Origin: Fasciola hepatica
Taxonomy: Eukaryota; Platyhelminthes; Trematoda; Plagiorchiida; Fasciolidae
DNA length: 64,000 bases
NCBI GenBank assembly: GCA_948099385.1
Contig: CANUEZ040000207.1
Span: forward strand, 1,488,001 to 1,552,000
Direction: 5' to 3'
The notes below the pieces were generated by a model that had not been told where the DNA came from, did not search any database, and worked only from the letters and a program-made list of their open reading frames with translations. Positions within the stretch are counted from its first letter, which is position 1; each line of letters opens with the position of its first letter. A program made the position numbers and the translations under genes. Of this stretch, positions 1 to 11,339 are shown piece by piece.

Positions 1-199
1 GTGCCATTACAGGAAACTGAAACGCAGCTCCGTTTAGCACATGGAAAAGAATTTTATCTCCCCATCACCAATTTTACCTTGTTTTTATTCTTAGTTAGAT
101 GAAAATTTGCACATCATATTAGATCATTTGAATTATGCTTCAACCGAAACACTCAGTGCAACTGACCTCACTGAACATTGTGTTTACAGTTTCCAGAGG

Positions 200-2130
200 C
201 AACTCTATTCCAGACAGGATTATCACCAACCATCCTGAATTATTCTCCCTTGCGTACTCTTGCCCCAACCAGTGATCCTTGTCTTCTGCTGAGACCTAAG
301 ATATACTCCCGGACTGCTTTTCAAAATCTGTCATAGAAACTTTCCACTTGATAACATTTTTTATCATACAAAAGTCCCTTTTTGGTTTTTTCAAATTTTC
401 ACTAGATGGTAGTGTCAAGCTGTGGGTTTTGATGGTCAGTTTATTCTTTGAGAAAGGCAGTCCTCCAGAAACATTATTCATCCGTAATGGCAGCACTACT
501 TCTCGTATATTGAAATTCCCAAGAAGACCGAAAGAATATTTCTGCAGAGCCCGATCTAATTTGGGAGTAAGATGCTTTACTCATCTGTTACAGAAAGAAA
601 TCAAAAGCATTGACTTGCTCTATGCTACTCGTTACCCATGCAGCCACCACAGTTACCGGTAATGGCAGACATTCGACGAAACAATTTAAATTTTCCGCGG
701 ACCATGACAATACCAACAGTGCATTCATCCACTCATCAAAAGGCTCTCCAGTAATATTCACTCCAAAACACGGAGTGCACACAATCCCGTTCTCTACAGA
801 AGAATTATTTAAGCTCCTTTTTGCTTCGGAAGTAACCTCAGGTACTGGTCCTGAGGGTCTATCTTCATGACTTTTGGGACACGGTGCTTTTGCTCTGACA
901 GACATATTTACTCCTCTCAGACAAACCACTGAAGACCAGTCATTACTGTTCCTACATTCCAATCTTTTAATACTGGTGGCATAAGTAAACGCTTTCACTG
1001 CACTCCTGTTACTTCATCAGGTCTTGAACTTACAGAACTTGCCATTAATAAACGTTTGAATTATTCTGTAAGCTCTCTCGATGACCCCTTACAGTTTGCC
1101 CATACTCCAAATAGGTTCACAGTGGAGCCATCGCTTCCTTGGTCCATCATATACACAAATCAATGGATCAGATTTGTGAGTGTGATGTACTTGTCTGGAT
1201 AATACACCCGGTTTGGTTTCTATTCCGTGGTCTTATTCTCGATAACTTGAAAGCTTTCGATTGTCTCATACCTTTGTTGACATGACTGTTTGATTACTTT
1301 TTATAGAATTATGTGGTAAATAATTATGGATTGCTTCAGCTAGCTGCCATTTCCCCTATATGCTTTCAACCCATGCTAGTGACATTTTGTCCAGTTCTCC
1401 TGCGCACTTGAATAAATATGCCAATGATGTGGCTCATTGACAGGCTGATTCTGTCACCCAGGATTTCACTAACGTTTCCAGTATTCTGTGCCTTATGTAT
1501 GTTCGACCCCGTTCAGCTTTAATTTCTTTCAAATGCTCCCAATGTATATTTACCCCTTCTCAATCAACTTGTCTTTTCCGCAGAACCCCTAACTGGAGTG
1601 GGGTCTGTCAAATACTTAGGAATCACTGTCGATAAAAATCTTAAGTGGCAATCCCAGATTCCAAACCGTGTGAAGAAACTGCATCAACTATATCATAAAA
1701 TCCCAAAGCCCTGACATCGAATGTTCGTCAGAGTACTATTTTCCTTTTAGTATGGCTATTGTGGGTCTACTGAAGAAAGATTCGAAATTCACCCTCGAGG
1801 TCTATCTGGTATCAGTCAGGCACCTGTTATGCCTTCAAACGACTTATCTGCCAAGTTGTGCAAATTACACCCGTCGACATGTGAAACTTTTGACTACGAA
1901 ACACTTCCAAGCAGCACCCACCCCTTACACGGGTATCCATCCAAGCGCAACTTGCTCGCCTCTACTCTTTCCTGTTTTCGATCCGTACTCTCTCGCATTG
2001 ATATCCACATAAACACTACCGTCGGAGATCCGGCCCCAGTCCTCGCAAAATGGCTCGCGTTTAGGTCGAAGTTCAGAGCAATTTTGTCATGTTTACGTTC
2101 AACACCCACCCTTGATTCAATCAATTGATA
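200..2130 (+). mobile_element. Degenerate CR1/Jockey-like LINE, reverse-transcriptase part
   Basis: This is a non-LTR retrotransposon remnant that once encoded a reverse transcriptase. Around 793-870 a frame reads PFSTEEL...SGTGPEGLS, resembling the region before the RT core. At 1,417-1,431 the catalytic box reads YANDV instead of YADDV. At 1,610-1,624 KYLGI, followed by a D-x-N-L-K-W pattern, matches the segment after the RT palm. The C-terminal stretch at about 1,850-1,990 reads ANYTRRHVKLL, and the related minus-strand copy at 39.6-40.9 kb has the equivalent AKYTWPHVKIL. The motifs fall in different frames with many stops between them, so the element is dead. Clade assignment (CR1 versus Jockey) is uncertain. 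Confidence 0.65.
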
Positions 2131-2192
2131 AGTATAATTTTTTTTTGAATGGAATGTAAATGTCAGTCTATGTTCAGTACGACCAGATATAG

Positions 2193-2196
<4 letters not shown>

Positions 2197-2264
<68 letters not shown>
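2197..2264. repeat. (TA)n microsatellite
   Basis: About 33 uninterrupted TA units lie directly after the LINE remnant. Apparent YIYIYI reading frames here are artefacts of the repeat. Confidence 0.97.
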
Positions 2265-2268
<4 letters not shown>

Positions 2269-2937
2269 CAACGAAGTGACTGTAAAGCGGAGTACCAGCA
2301 ACGACCACAATATAACAAATATCACTTCTAAGAAACACAACTAAACCAACGGTTATCAAACAGCCATCACAGTGAATTTTATACCATCGCGTCTCGAGTT
2401 TAGTTTTGCAAACTGCCGGTTGCTTGCTCATTTGACAGCCTTCGAGCGACAAAGCCCATCAAGATGTTTTGATGAAAGTTTTCTTGAAACGACTACTTAT
2501 TGAAAATAAAGAAACTGTACAAAATCTTGCTTTTTTCGGTGAAGGGAATCAACAGATTTAGTCAAAAAAACAAATTGCATCTGCTCGTTCTCCATTTTTG
2601 CGATGAACACGACAGGTAACAGGGTATAACGTTATGCGGTTAACTGGCTGCCTTTTGCCTGAATCTGGATCAGATAGCCAAGAATGATACACATCAACAA
2701 GAACTAAAAATATTCACTGCGATTTATTTTTCTCCGACTATTTCTTGAAAAACAATATTTTGTGGTTTTTATCACAGAGCAGATCACAAAACTAACGATA
2801 TGATGAGATGAGAGGGATATTTATAATCTCAAGTCAACATTTTCAGATGAAGGACACCGATCATACGATTGATCTCGCACTACTATCTAACTAGTTAATT
2901 ATTCAATAAAATTTATTGCACCAAAACGTTTTCATGA
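2265..2937. other. Intergenic, no gene seen
   Basis: AT-rich sequence with stops in all frames. I recognise no motif or repeat partner in the window. Confidence 0.5.
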
Positions 2938-3110
2938 GGCTGGACTCCGAGTGGTTAGGACTCCAGTCTGTCTGCAGGCATTCGCAACTGGAAGTCAAAC
3001 TGGATTATTCTGTGCTCAGATCTCGCCTCTGGCCGTCACTCGAGGGCTGACGACATCCATGAAGCCGGCTCGTCCTGGGATAGGAGATAGCCGCACAAAA
3101 GTAAAATAAG
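2938..3110 (+). mobile_element. tRNA-derived SINE-like element spanning the outer-arm breakpoint
   Basis: The stretch CCGAGTGGTTA near 2,948-2,958 resembles a tRNA A box of the Leu/Ser type. A poorer B-box-like segment follows about 40 bases later. The downstream body (2,990-3,110) recurs inverted at 34,890-35,000, where the tRNA-like head is missing. The outer inverted duplication therefore begins inside this element. Calling it a SINE is inference from the pol III boxes. Confidence 0.45.
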
Positions 3111-3889
3111 TTACCTATGAGTTGAAATTCAAAATCTTCAACGAAAGTTGTTTTTCTGTTTCGGGTTCAGACAAAATGGTTGTAGAGACGTGGTGAACTG
3201 TGAGCGGTAATCGATCTTTCTCGTTAGCGATGGTGATTTTTGTGGTATCGATCACACGACTGATTTCACTAAGATGTTAGTACAGTAAACTGCTCAGTGA
3301 ATTTTATTCCAACAGACACATTTTACGAGACCAGTGAATATTCGGGAATCGGATCAACTGTGACACAAGACACATTTTGAACCGTGAGAAAATCAAGACT
3401 TACTAGTGTAATGCTTATCAGCACATTATTTTTGTAAACATAATCAGATAGAAAACGAGTGAGCAGGGTAATCATACAGGTCTAATTTTGCATTGACTCA
3501 CACACCTCATCTTAGTTAAAGCTTTCATACAACGAAGAAGTTATCCCAGTAAATTAGGGAATTTTCACCGATTTCAGAGTGTTACCCATCGCATCAGCGA
3601 CAAAGAATTGTAAATCCAAATCCCAGCCCAAGGAGTTTTGTGAAGGGTATCCTCTGGGTTGAGAATTCACGTCGGCAACCATTAACATAGCAAACCAGAT
3701 GCCCACACATCTCTCATAAAATATACATTTTATCTTCAGTCGACAGGAAATGTAAACCTGTTACAATTTGGTTTTCAGGGCTATAGTGATTTACTCAGTC
3801 ACAATGAAAAGATACATATCTTGCCATTTTGTCGACAACCGGTATGAGGACATCAATAGCGACATAGATATTCGATAATCTCACAGACG

Positions 3890-4160
3890 GTGGGCAGCAT
3901 TTCCAATGATATCCTTGTCAGAACTTCTCAACGTTGTTTTCAACAACAGGTTCTGCTGGCTGACTCTCCTCTGGATTCTGTCTTTCACGCACAATTCCCA
4001 GTTGATCCGACCAACCCACACTCAGAAGCACCAGAATCGTGTTTCATTCTTGTCAGAGCTCATCAGTGGCACGTATCCCCTGCCGCACCCAGGGTTTGAA
4101 CTGGAATGCGTATGTGTTACCACTGCGCAACCCTGCTTCCCCAAAGGCTTATCAGAACCA
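3890..4160 (-). mobile_element. tRNA-derived SINE-like copy in arm A
   Basis: On the minus strand the segment near 4,085-4,140 contains GCGCAGTGGTAA, an A-box-like sequence, followed by AGTTCAAACCC, a B-box-like sequence. A tail follows whose sequence (about 3,960-4,060) matches 8,395-8,510 in arm B. A second, opposite-facing tail fragment lies at about 4,435-4,500. The mirrored copy is at 33,845-34,115 on the plus strand. Confidence 0.5.
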
Positions 4161-5489
4161 CCGAGTTAAGTTATTTTGGATGCCGTCCTCTATGACACCC
4201 AGAAATGCCCGACAGCCTCGAATGCAGACATCGTATCTGTCCCGTTGACTCCAAGCGAATGCCTCCGACTAAATCAGGTCTTCTTCACAGGATGGGCTAT
4301 CTTACTCACATTTGAACCTGTTTCGCATCTTATATGCAAACATAATGAATATCTCGCAATCACTTGCTAGTGGTGTGTGGGATTTTTGATACTTTGTTGA
4401 CTGACTCTCAGTTGTAATCGATTTTTCAATTAGTGAGAGGGATTTGTGCGTGAAACGTGGAGTACAAGAGAGATTCAGCCAGCACAGTTCCAAATATATG
4501 ATAGGAATGTATATTTCCGAAAGACCGAGTGTTCACAGTATCAAACTGAGCTTGGTAATCAATGTTTTAGTGCTGTGCGATCCGGACTAAGATGGAATGT
4601 TGATTATTCAAAGTTGGGAAAATTTGATGTAAAAAGTACATGTGGGGTGGATTGGTAGTTCTCCGTCACGATCGAAACGTCACTAACGATGTCACCTTGA
4701 TTTCGCCTCAGTTTCCGAAAAATTGGATCCAGTTCGGTCCCTAGTATCTCGTACATGAAAGATATGTTACGAGGAAACAGTGAGTGAGAAAATAGGCTAG
4801 ATAAGAAAGAAGCTTCTAAACAACGGGGACCCGGACCGTTCCAGTCAGAAAAACACTTCGGAAGTACCCAAACGACCATTGATATTTACCAGTCAAGAAG
4901 AAAGAATTCCACATACGGCTTCTTTTCAAAGGAGATATTAAAAGCGAACTGATAGTTCGGCGCCTGAGTGACGCAATCAACGACACATTTCCCTCCGCCA
5001 CTTTGCGCCTCCACCTCACTATCCCGTCAGGGATTTCTATGAACTTCAAAGACCAAGTGCAGGTCCTTCCCCACTCAGTGTTAGACTACACACTTGTTTC
5101 CTCAAGTTTGGCAGGCTATGCAGACAAAGCAAAATGGCAGCTGTCTCAAAGAATCAAAGAACACAATCCGGCTTGGTAATGAACTAGAAGAAGCGTGACT
5201 GGTGCAATCGGAGCGCCCCTGGCCAACAAAGTGAACCAGGCCAACCACTAAACCTTTGAGGAAATTTGTAAAATACTTCTAGATTTGTCGAAGACCGTTC
5301 GTCAAATCCATTTGAAGATGGTGGAGACAATAGCGATTAATTTGTTTGATTCTTTGCTTTGTTCCGTAAAAAGCGATTTGTCAAGTCATTCCAGCTATTC
5401 TGGCCGCGATCCTAAATAAGGGGAGGAAATCTAGATGACGTCAGCAGTGACGTCTCAGTCGTGATGGAGATTTTCCCAACTTTGAAGAA

Positions 5490-6002
5490 TCAAGTTCTCA
5501 ACCGTTTCCGAAATGCACGACACCTAAAACACTGATTAACCAATTGGGATTTGTTACTGTGAACATTGTGTGTCCCGAAAATTTTCATCCCTGCAGCAAG
5601 GGAATCCAGGCTGAAGTTGTGATTCATGACCAGAAGGAAGTTTTCGTGGAGGGTCAGTGAGCAGTTGTTTCCTGATCCAATCCGTTGGTAATTGAGAGAG
5701 TCGAACTCTGAGCCATTCAGATGAAGACCGTTGATAACCTTTTGTTGAATACTGATGGAGCGGCACAACGCACAATTCCCAATGACAAAGAAACGATTAT
5801 GTTCGATTTTGTGATTTGATGTGAAACCAGCTCTTCGGTAAACTTCGGTGTGAGAATCGATTCCTGTGTTTGAGATCTCCACATAAATGTCGGGTAGATA
5901 TCTACCGCGTTTCGAACCAAGTACCTCAACGGAACGGGGATGATGGTCCGCAGGACTGGGCACTTTTTTCTTAGAGAAGGATTGCGGTATATTAGGTATA
6001 TA
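5490..6002 (-). CDS. Unassigned ORF in outer arm A
   Basis: The frame is open from 6,002 down to 5,490, about 171 codons. The first methionine-like start in the open frame is GTG (5,963), so if real this is an internal exon or a transposon-derived frame rather than a complete gene. Composition is balanced, with about six cysteines, and two fall in a CALC pair. No family is recognised. The identical frame occurs at 32,003-32,515 in arm A', which may reflect recent duplication rather than selection. No convincing splice sites could be fixed. Confidence 0.3.
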   Translation of the reverse strand, partial: YIPNIPQSFSKKKVPSPADHHPRSVEVLGSKRGRYLPDIYVEISNTGIDSHTEVYRRAGFTSNHKIEHNRFFVIGNCALCRSISIQQKVINGLHLNGSEFDSLNYQRIGSGNNCSLTLHENFLLVMNHNFSLDSLAAGMKIFGTHNVHSNKSQLVNQCFRCRAFRKRLRT

Positions 6003-6265
6003 TCACTGAAATAAGTAGATCACTGCCTAAAAACCGGGATATTTTAAGCGAAAAGAAAGTTAGGTATCTCAGAATAACAGAGCGCTATGATTTGAGACAA
6101 GAATTAGGAACTGTGTGATTGCTTCATCCAGACGAAGAAACACTGGATCATAGTTCACCATATTATCTTTGATGCAAATGACCAGTTCAGTTGTGGTCTA
6201 TCCATAGGGGTACTGTCCGGGACCATAAATGGAAATCAGCAAGATGCCAACCCACATCTATTGTG

Positions 6266-6345
6266 AATAATGATATTAATATTACTAGTAATGGTAGTGG
6301 TAGTAATAGTAGTAATAGTAGAAATTACATTAATGTTATTGTGGC
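6266..6345. repeat. Degenerate GTA/ATT trinucleotide tract
   Basis: Interrupted TAGTAATAG-type units. The tract is mirrored at about 31,660-31,740. Confidence 0.8.
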
Positions 6346-6665
6346 GCGGTGAACATGCTACTTTCTGAACGAGTAAGTAGCTGACTGCTCAAAAAACAAT
6401 TGTAGACACTTGTGGATAATTAACGAACGCATCTATGTCAAAGGAACCAGACGCAATAAGGTAAACGAGAGTGTGCAAAACACGTGACTGCTCCTCCCTC
6501 TCCGGACAATGACTGCCTTCAAGTAGACTGAACCCCCGTATGCCTATGAGCATTGTTGTAGCAAGTGGTTAATTTTAGTGAAAGCGAAACGAGTGTTTCT
6601 CTCGACAACCTGCTGACTAGGTACGTCTTTCGGATAATATCAGTGGTAGTGTTAGCAGTAAAAGT

Positions 6666-6670
6666 AGTTA

Positions 6671-6744
<74 letters not shown>

Positions 6745-6745
6745 A

Positions 6746-6813
<68 letters not shown>

Positions 6814-6825
6814 AAAGTAGTAGTG

Positions 6826-6859
<34 letters not shown>

Positions 6860-6860
6860 G
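6666..6860. repeat. (GTA)n microsatellite, long allele
   Basis: About 60 GTA units with a few AAA or GTG interruptions. The partner tract in arm A' (31,253-31,335, read as TAC) is 108 bases shorter. Long poly-V and poly-Y reading frames here are repeat artefacts. Confidence 0.97.
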
Positions 6861-7003
6861 TTTGTTTTCTGCTACTTTCGTTCACTTCAATGCTGATGGC
6901 CCATCGTAGTCTGTACTGGTTATGATTTCAACTATTTCGTAGTATAAGTGCACAGTAGTGGTATTCCTGTTCTCCTTTCTCTCATAGTAACATGCTGGTT
7001 TTA

Positions 7004-7591
7004 TTTTGAGTTGATTGCGAATTTGCTGCGTGAAAGGCAATCTTGTATGGAAGTTCAGATAGTCCAAAAATATATCTCCAGATATATTTCCAAACTGATC
7101 AATTCAAACCCAATGGTAAAGTCACCGACAAATACATGAAGAAATTTATCCATTTGTGCACTCACTGAGATAGACGAAATATCAGGAGATACTTTTAACT
7201 TAGACAGTGATGGGCCATGTTCCAGGTCTATGTTTCCGTTGACTATCGAGTGAAATACACTGAGAAAAGGTAGCTTACCGAATGTCATTTTAGTTGAGAA
7301 CATACAGACTAGATTATTTGGTTTTCTTCAGCTGTTGATAGCATAGCTGATAGCACCACCTCCACGAATATGCAAATTTGTGGGACAATTGGCTCGGTAT
7401 CAGTGTGAATCATCCAGTCGCAACAGTCTATCGCGTCTATATTTTGTGCAACCAAGATTTGTGTAACACTGAAATCTGCATTTTATACTACTTCTACTGA
7501 GATATTGTTATCCGTTAAATTTTTCTCAACAAATGAGACAAACTGCAAGAACTTTTCTTAGTTGTTCCAGCTCTCAAATCCCATTGATCTC
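7004..7591. other. Left A-B junction, no gene
   Basis: This short segment separates arm A from arm B. At about 7,017-7,058 a stretch of roughly 42 bases matches 29,796-29,838 in inverted orientation with about one mismatch. The rest (7,060-7,591) has no partner that I can see. Confidence 0.6.
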
Positions 7592-8388
7592 AGGTTGTTA
7601 AAACCTGATAAGGACCGACCGATCATTTTCTGGCCAACACGGACGCGATGCACACTTGCACTCCCCAGACAAAATTCGGTCATCTCAATAATATACCGGG
7701 CCATTCCGATAGCTGACTACACGGGAAACGGTATTTCAATATATTACCCAATACTATCATCTGAGTGGCATGAATTTCATTCAAGCAAACAACTGAGTGA
7801 TTTGCTCGTATTTGGACCTAATTCGTGTTCCCCGTCGTTTGAGGAAGCACCCAATACTACTGCTTAGTATCAGTTCTAATAATTTAGAAAAATATTGGAC
7901 ATGTTGGCAATAATATGCATATATCATTTTTATCAATGTATACCACATATGAGAAGAGTACAATAACCTGGTAAAATCCCTATTCAGATTGCAGATGTCG
8001 ACTTTACTAAGTAAACACAAACCACTTATCAAACGTTGCATTAAATTTGATAAGGCAAAGAACGTTAACTGAATAGTCCTCAAGATAGAACAACAGCGGT
8101 AAAAGCTAGACCGTTGCTGTTGGCTATCTATGGCACGTCGGAATCTACGTGATCCATCCAGCCAATGGTTATAGAAAAGAAGATATGACTACGTATCATG
8201 TGAATTGAGGGTTTACTATTCACACAGCCTAATCACCATATAAATATCACTATCTTTAGGTTCTTTCTATTTTGCTAAACTGGATGTATTTCGAAATCTT
8301 ATTTCGGTTGCTCCTGAAAAGTAGCCTCACGAGAACTGCCGCAATCCGTGAACCGTTGGTGATTATTTCAATTGAACTAGATGCTTTG

Positions 8389-8792
8389 CTTGACTGATTG
8401 CATTTCGGACTCCATCATGCACACACAAACTTCAAGTCATCCGATCAACTCTGCACTCGGAAGTATCAGACTCGAGTGTCACCCTTATTGGTGCTCATCA
8501 ATGGTGCATATCCTCTGCTGCGCCCAGGGTTTGAATTCGGGCCCTTTTTCCTAGGGCGGCGTGTATATTGCCACGTACGACACAGCGACTGTCCAGGTTC
8601 ATCTGAATTACCGAATTAAGTATTGTCACGAAGTCATCTTCCACGACAGCCAGCTGTGACGGACAACTTCCGAGGAGACGAGGTCCTTGTACCATTAAGT
8701 CCATGAGTCTGGCGCTCTCGACTGTAATGTCGATCGGATGGCCTGCGTTGTGTGCGTGAAAGTTGGAGTTCGAAATACAGTCAGTCAAACAA
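8389..8792. mobile_element. Two SINE-like tails in opposite orientation
   Basis: The sequence at 8,389-8,440 (a GACTGATTGCATTTCGGACTCC type) reappears inverted at 8,740-8,792, forming a short imperfect inverted repeat inside arm B. The left half ends in a B-box-like AATTCAAACCC read on the minus strand (8,523-8,535) and shares its body with the SINE-like copy at 3,890-4,160. The mirrored pair is at 20,460-20,863. Confidence 0.5.
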
Positions 8793-8802
8793 ACAGGTAA
8801 TT

Positions 8803-9215
8803 ATATATAATATGATTCATCATGCAGCTTGAACGCTCAACTCACCATTGAAAACCATGGGAGCACTGTACAGCTGTTTCATCCTTGTTGGGAATCATCA
8901 GCAGTGCACATCCACCGAGCCCCCACGGGGACTCGAACCCGGGGTGAACGATTGTGAATCGAACACCTTAACCGCAAGGCTATCCGGGTTGGCTCTCAAC
9001 GGTTTGTTGAACATCTACACTACATGATATAGCACCCTTCCGTCACTGGCTTTTGAACGGTAACAACCCGCTTCCCACACAGCGATCGACTCCTATGATG
9101 GATGACTTCTCTGTAGGGGCCTAAGTACAACGAAGGCATTCCGTTATGAACGACCTACAGAGCTTGGTTACTATTTGCAAGTGATCTCCTACTACTCACT
9201 TGCAAACAGGTAATT
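8803..9215 (-). mobile_element. SINE-like insertion with 13-bp target-site duplication
   Basis: This 413-base step is absent from the otherwise identical arm B'. It is bounded by the direct repeat CAAACAGGTAATT (8,790-8,802 and 9,203-9,215). Arm B' has one copy of that 13-mer, near 20,450-20,462, and so represents the empty site. On the minus strand the insert carries an A box (TAGCCTTGCGG, 8,972-8,982) and a near-perfect B box (GGTTCGAGTCC, 8,929-8,939), and it ends in an AT-rich tail at the 8,803 side. About 200 bases precede the tRNA-like part, more than a simple tRNA SINE, so it may be composite. Confidence 0.8.
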
Positions 9216-10159
9216 GATAAACGCTGTGCTATTGGATGACACACTGCTGACCAAGTACTACATAAGTTGTTGTTCAACTCAAACTTTCTACGAGGGACAC
9301 TACTGAATTGATCACCGTGATCAGTTTGGTTACAGCGAATGAGTCCATGTTGACTTCTATACCACTAAATGTCACCTCAATCCACACAGATACTTTTAAG
9401 CAACCACTTATAAGGTATCCATTGCACATTTCTGCATCGTTCACGGTCTTCTTCTTTAGCAAATAATGCGGCGCTACTTTTCCTAAGATAAATGAGAAAA
9501 AGTCAAAATCTAAATGCTACAAACATTTTTAGTTGTATTACTAGACATTCGAACCTCAAGAGGTGTACTCAATCAGGAAGAGCACATTGTAAAGAAGTAG
9601 TCAGTGCAACCGATCAGTCACTTCTCTATCAGGTGAAAAACGACCACGAGAAACCCAACCTAATCGACCATAAAATGCTTCCTAACCTTTCGTCATCAGA
9701 TTGATCTGAGTTCAGCATTTCGATTCATTACACTAATTCGGAACCCAAAGCTGTTATCCTTATTCAACACTGCGTTGACAAGGCGGCTAAGACCATCTCC
9801 CTCCCCCCCCCCACTCATTTTGCACGCAGAAACTGTTCACCCAAAATGCGAGTTTACTTCGGCGTTAGCGAACCAGATATACCGAATCCTTCCATAATTT
9901 GTTTGACACTATCTCCTCCCACTTGATCACTGCATGCCCAATGATGAGGGGACACTGTCAATTTTTTCGAACAAATGTAGTCAACTGGAAGTGTTTTATA
10001 ACTTTCATGAACTTATTGAGACGCTCCCGATACTGACACTGTTAAAGGTCGCCGAATAATTTACCGCAGAATAATATGGGACTTTTGCTCTCATATACTA
10101 TGAAAAAGTATACTTGTTTTGTCTCGTCTCCGCAAACCTAGTAGGAAAAGACTTTTACC

Positions 10160-10400
10160 GAAATGCACACACAAAATCTGCAAACACTCCTCCCATATAT
10201 TCAACTTTCGTCTTCTTTAGGCGGGAAATCTCTTGTGCACTGATATAATCATTCATTCGTTTTTTCCTACATTTGTATACATTTTTGCATCCTTTCACCT
10301 CATTGCTTTAGATTTTTTTCTGTGGCATTCAAACTCTTTTGTTCCATCTTCTGATCGAACATTGGTTGGCATAAAATAGACTGCGTATCTGGGTTGCATT
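10160..10400 (+). repeat. Dispersed repeat shared with the region upstream of the VAL gene
   Basis: This stretch matches 23,359-23,600 in the same orientation, including a shared CTTGTGCACTGA block and T-rich flanks. The mirrored copy is at 19,264-19,504. No exon follows it here. Confidence 0.6.
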
Positions 10401-10947
10401 GAACTTCACTCAGTAAGCTGAATGATTTTGTTGTGGTCCACACAAATGATTTCTCTCCGGGAACCTGTCATTCGTATCTGATTTCTTCGAGTAGAGTACT
10501 TACCTAGGGTTCGATGAGATAGACTGCTTCTTCTCAGATTTACTGGTTGGAAGGTTTTATTACAAACTTATCATGCTGATCATATGCTCTTCCTTTCATC
10601 CTACGGAAGTCATTCATCTTCTCTGAATTGAAACGATCTGTACACGTCATAATCCTTGATCGTTGACAACATGTTTCGTAACATACATTTATTAATTATC
10701 ACAACGTCAGGGTTGTGAAATTAATTAAAATTGGAAAAGGCTACCAGGCCTTCCGGTGAATGACTATTGGGACTCGTATAGCTAGACAACGTGCAGCTTT
10801 TGGACTGGGTGCTTTATTAGTCCGAGGCGATTACTTCTACAAGACATTCTAGGAAGTGCTTTGACCAGATAGTTGTCGGATTTTTCCCATGGCTGGCTAG
10901 CTCCAACGGGTATGAAAGTAAAGCGGCTTATTCATGAACAACACAGT

Positions 10948-11339
10948 CTAGACAAGCACTATCTCTGATGGGGAAAAAACAGTGTTATGGAGAGACATTA
11001 GACTTTTGAATGTCAAATCGGATCTGTTCAGCTCATCAATCACAGTAAACAATGAGACTTCAATCCGCTCTTTTGGCGTCAAACAGAATGAATTCAGGAA
11101 TTTGATTAGTTCCGTCGAATTAAAGTCTTGGGCGGCATGCAGATTAGATAAGACAAAAGAAAATCTTCTAGTTTGTTTCGTATTTGGTAGTTTGACAGTA
11201 AAAGTTGTGTCTTGTCGGTGAATATACATGAGAACGAACGACACCAAATATGTCGTACTTCCTTTGGGTTTTCTAACTGGTTTTTGTCCAGCCTATGGTT
11301 GGTGAGTCCACCAAGCATTATTAAATCATCTTCCATCAT
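10948..11339 (-). CDS. Unassigned overlapping ORFs in arm B
   Basis: Two overlapping minus-strand frames of 99 and 77 codons occupy this stretch. In the mirrored copy (18,325-18,716, plus strand) an acceptor-like TTTAATTTCAG lies just upstream near 18,299-18,308. A second open frame (11,428-11,670, mirrored at 17,994-18,236) lies beyond a short AT-rich gap that could be an intron. None resembles a family I know. The two arms differ by only a few amino acids. This could be a decayed gene or transposon sequence. Confidence 0.2.

Larger units (their letters stand above)
3005..7003 (+). repeat. Outer inverted repeat, left arm (A)
   Basis: Reading this interval backwards reproduces 31,110-35,000. 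Paired positions sum to 38,005 up to the GTA microsatellite and to 38,113 beyond it, because the microsatellite is 108 bases longer here. I saw only isolated substitutions along most of the arm (near 3,652 and 3,988, for example), but about 9 percent mismatch in the last 145 bases after the microsatellite. The arm carries a SINE-like copy, an unassigned 157-residue ORF and trinucleotide tracts. Confidence 0.95.

Noticed and set aside
2149..2452. YIYIYI-rich open frames on both strands
   Set aside because: They are read straight through a TA microsatellite. The same applies at 25.4-25.6, 43.6 and 60.7 kb.
6565..6909. Poly-valine and poly-tyrosine ORFs
   Set aside because: Produced by the GTA repeat; the mirrored copy has a different length and no conserved flanks.
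8929..8982. A genuine tRNA gene
   Set aside because: A and B boxes are good, but the sequence lies inside a 413-base insertion with target-site duplications, and I could not pair a full acceptor stem. A SINE explains it better.
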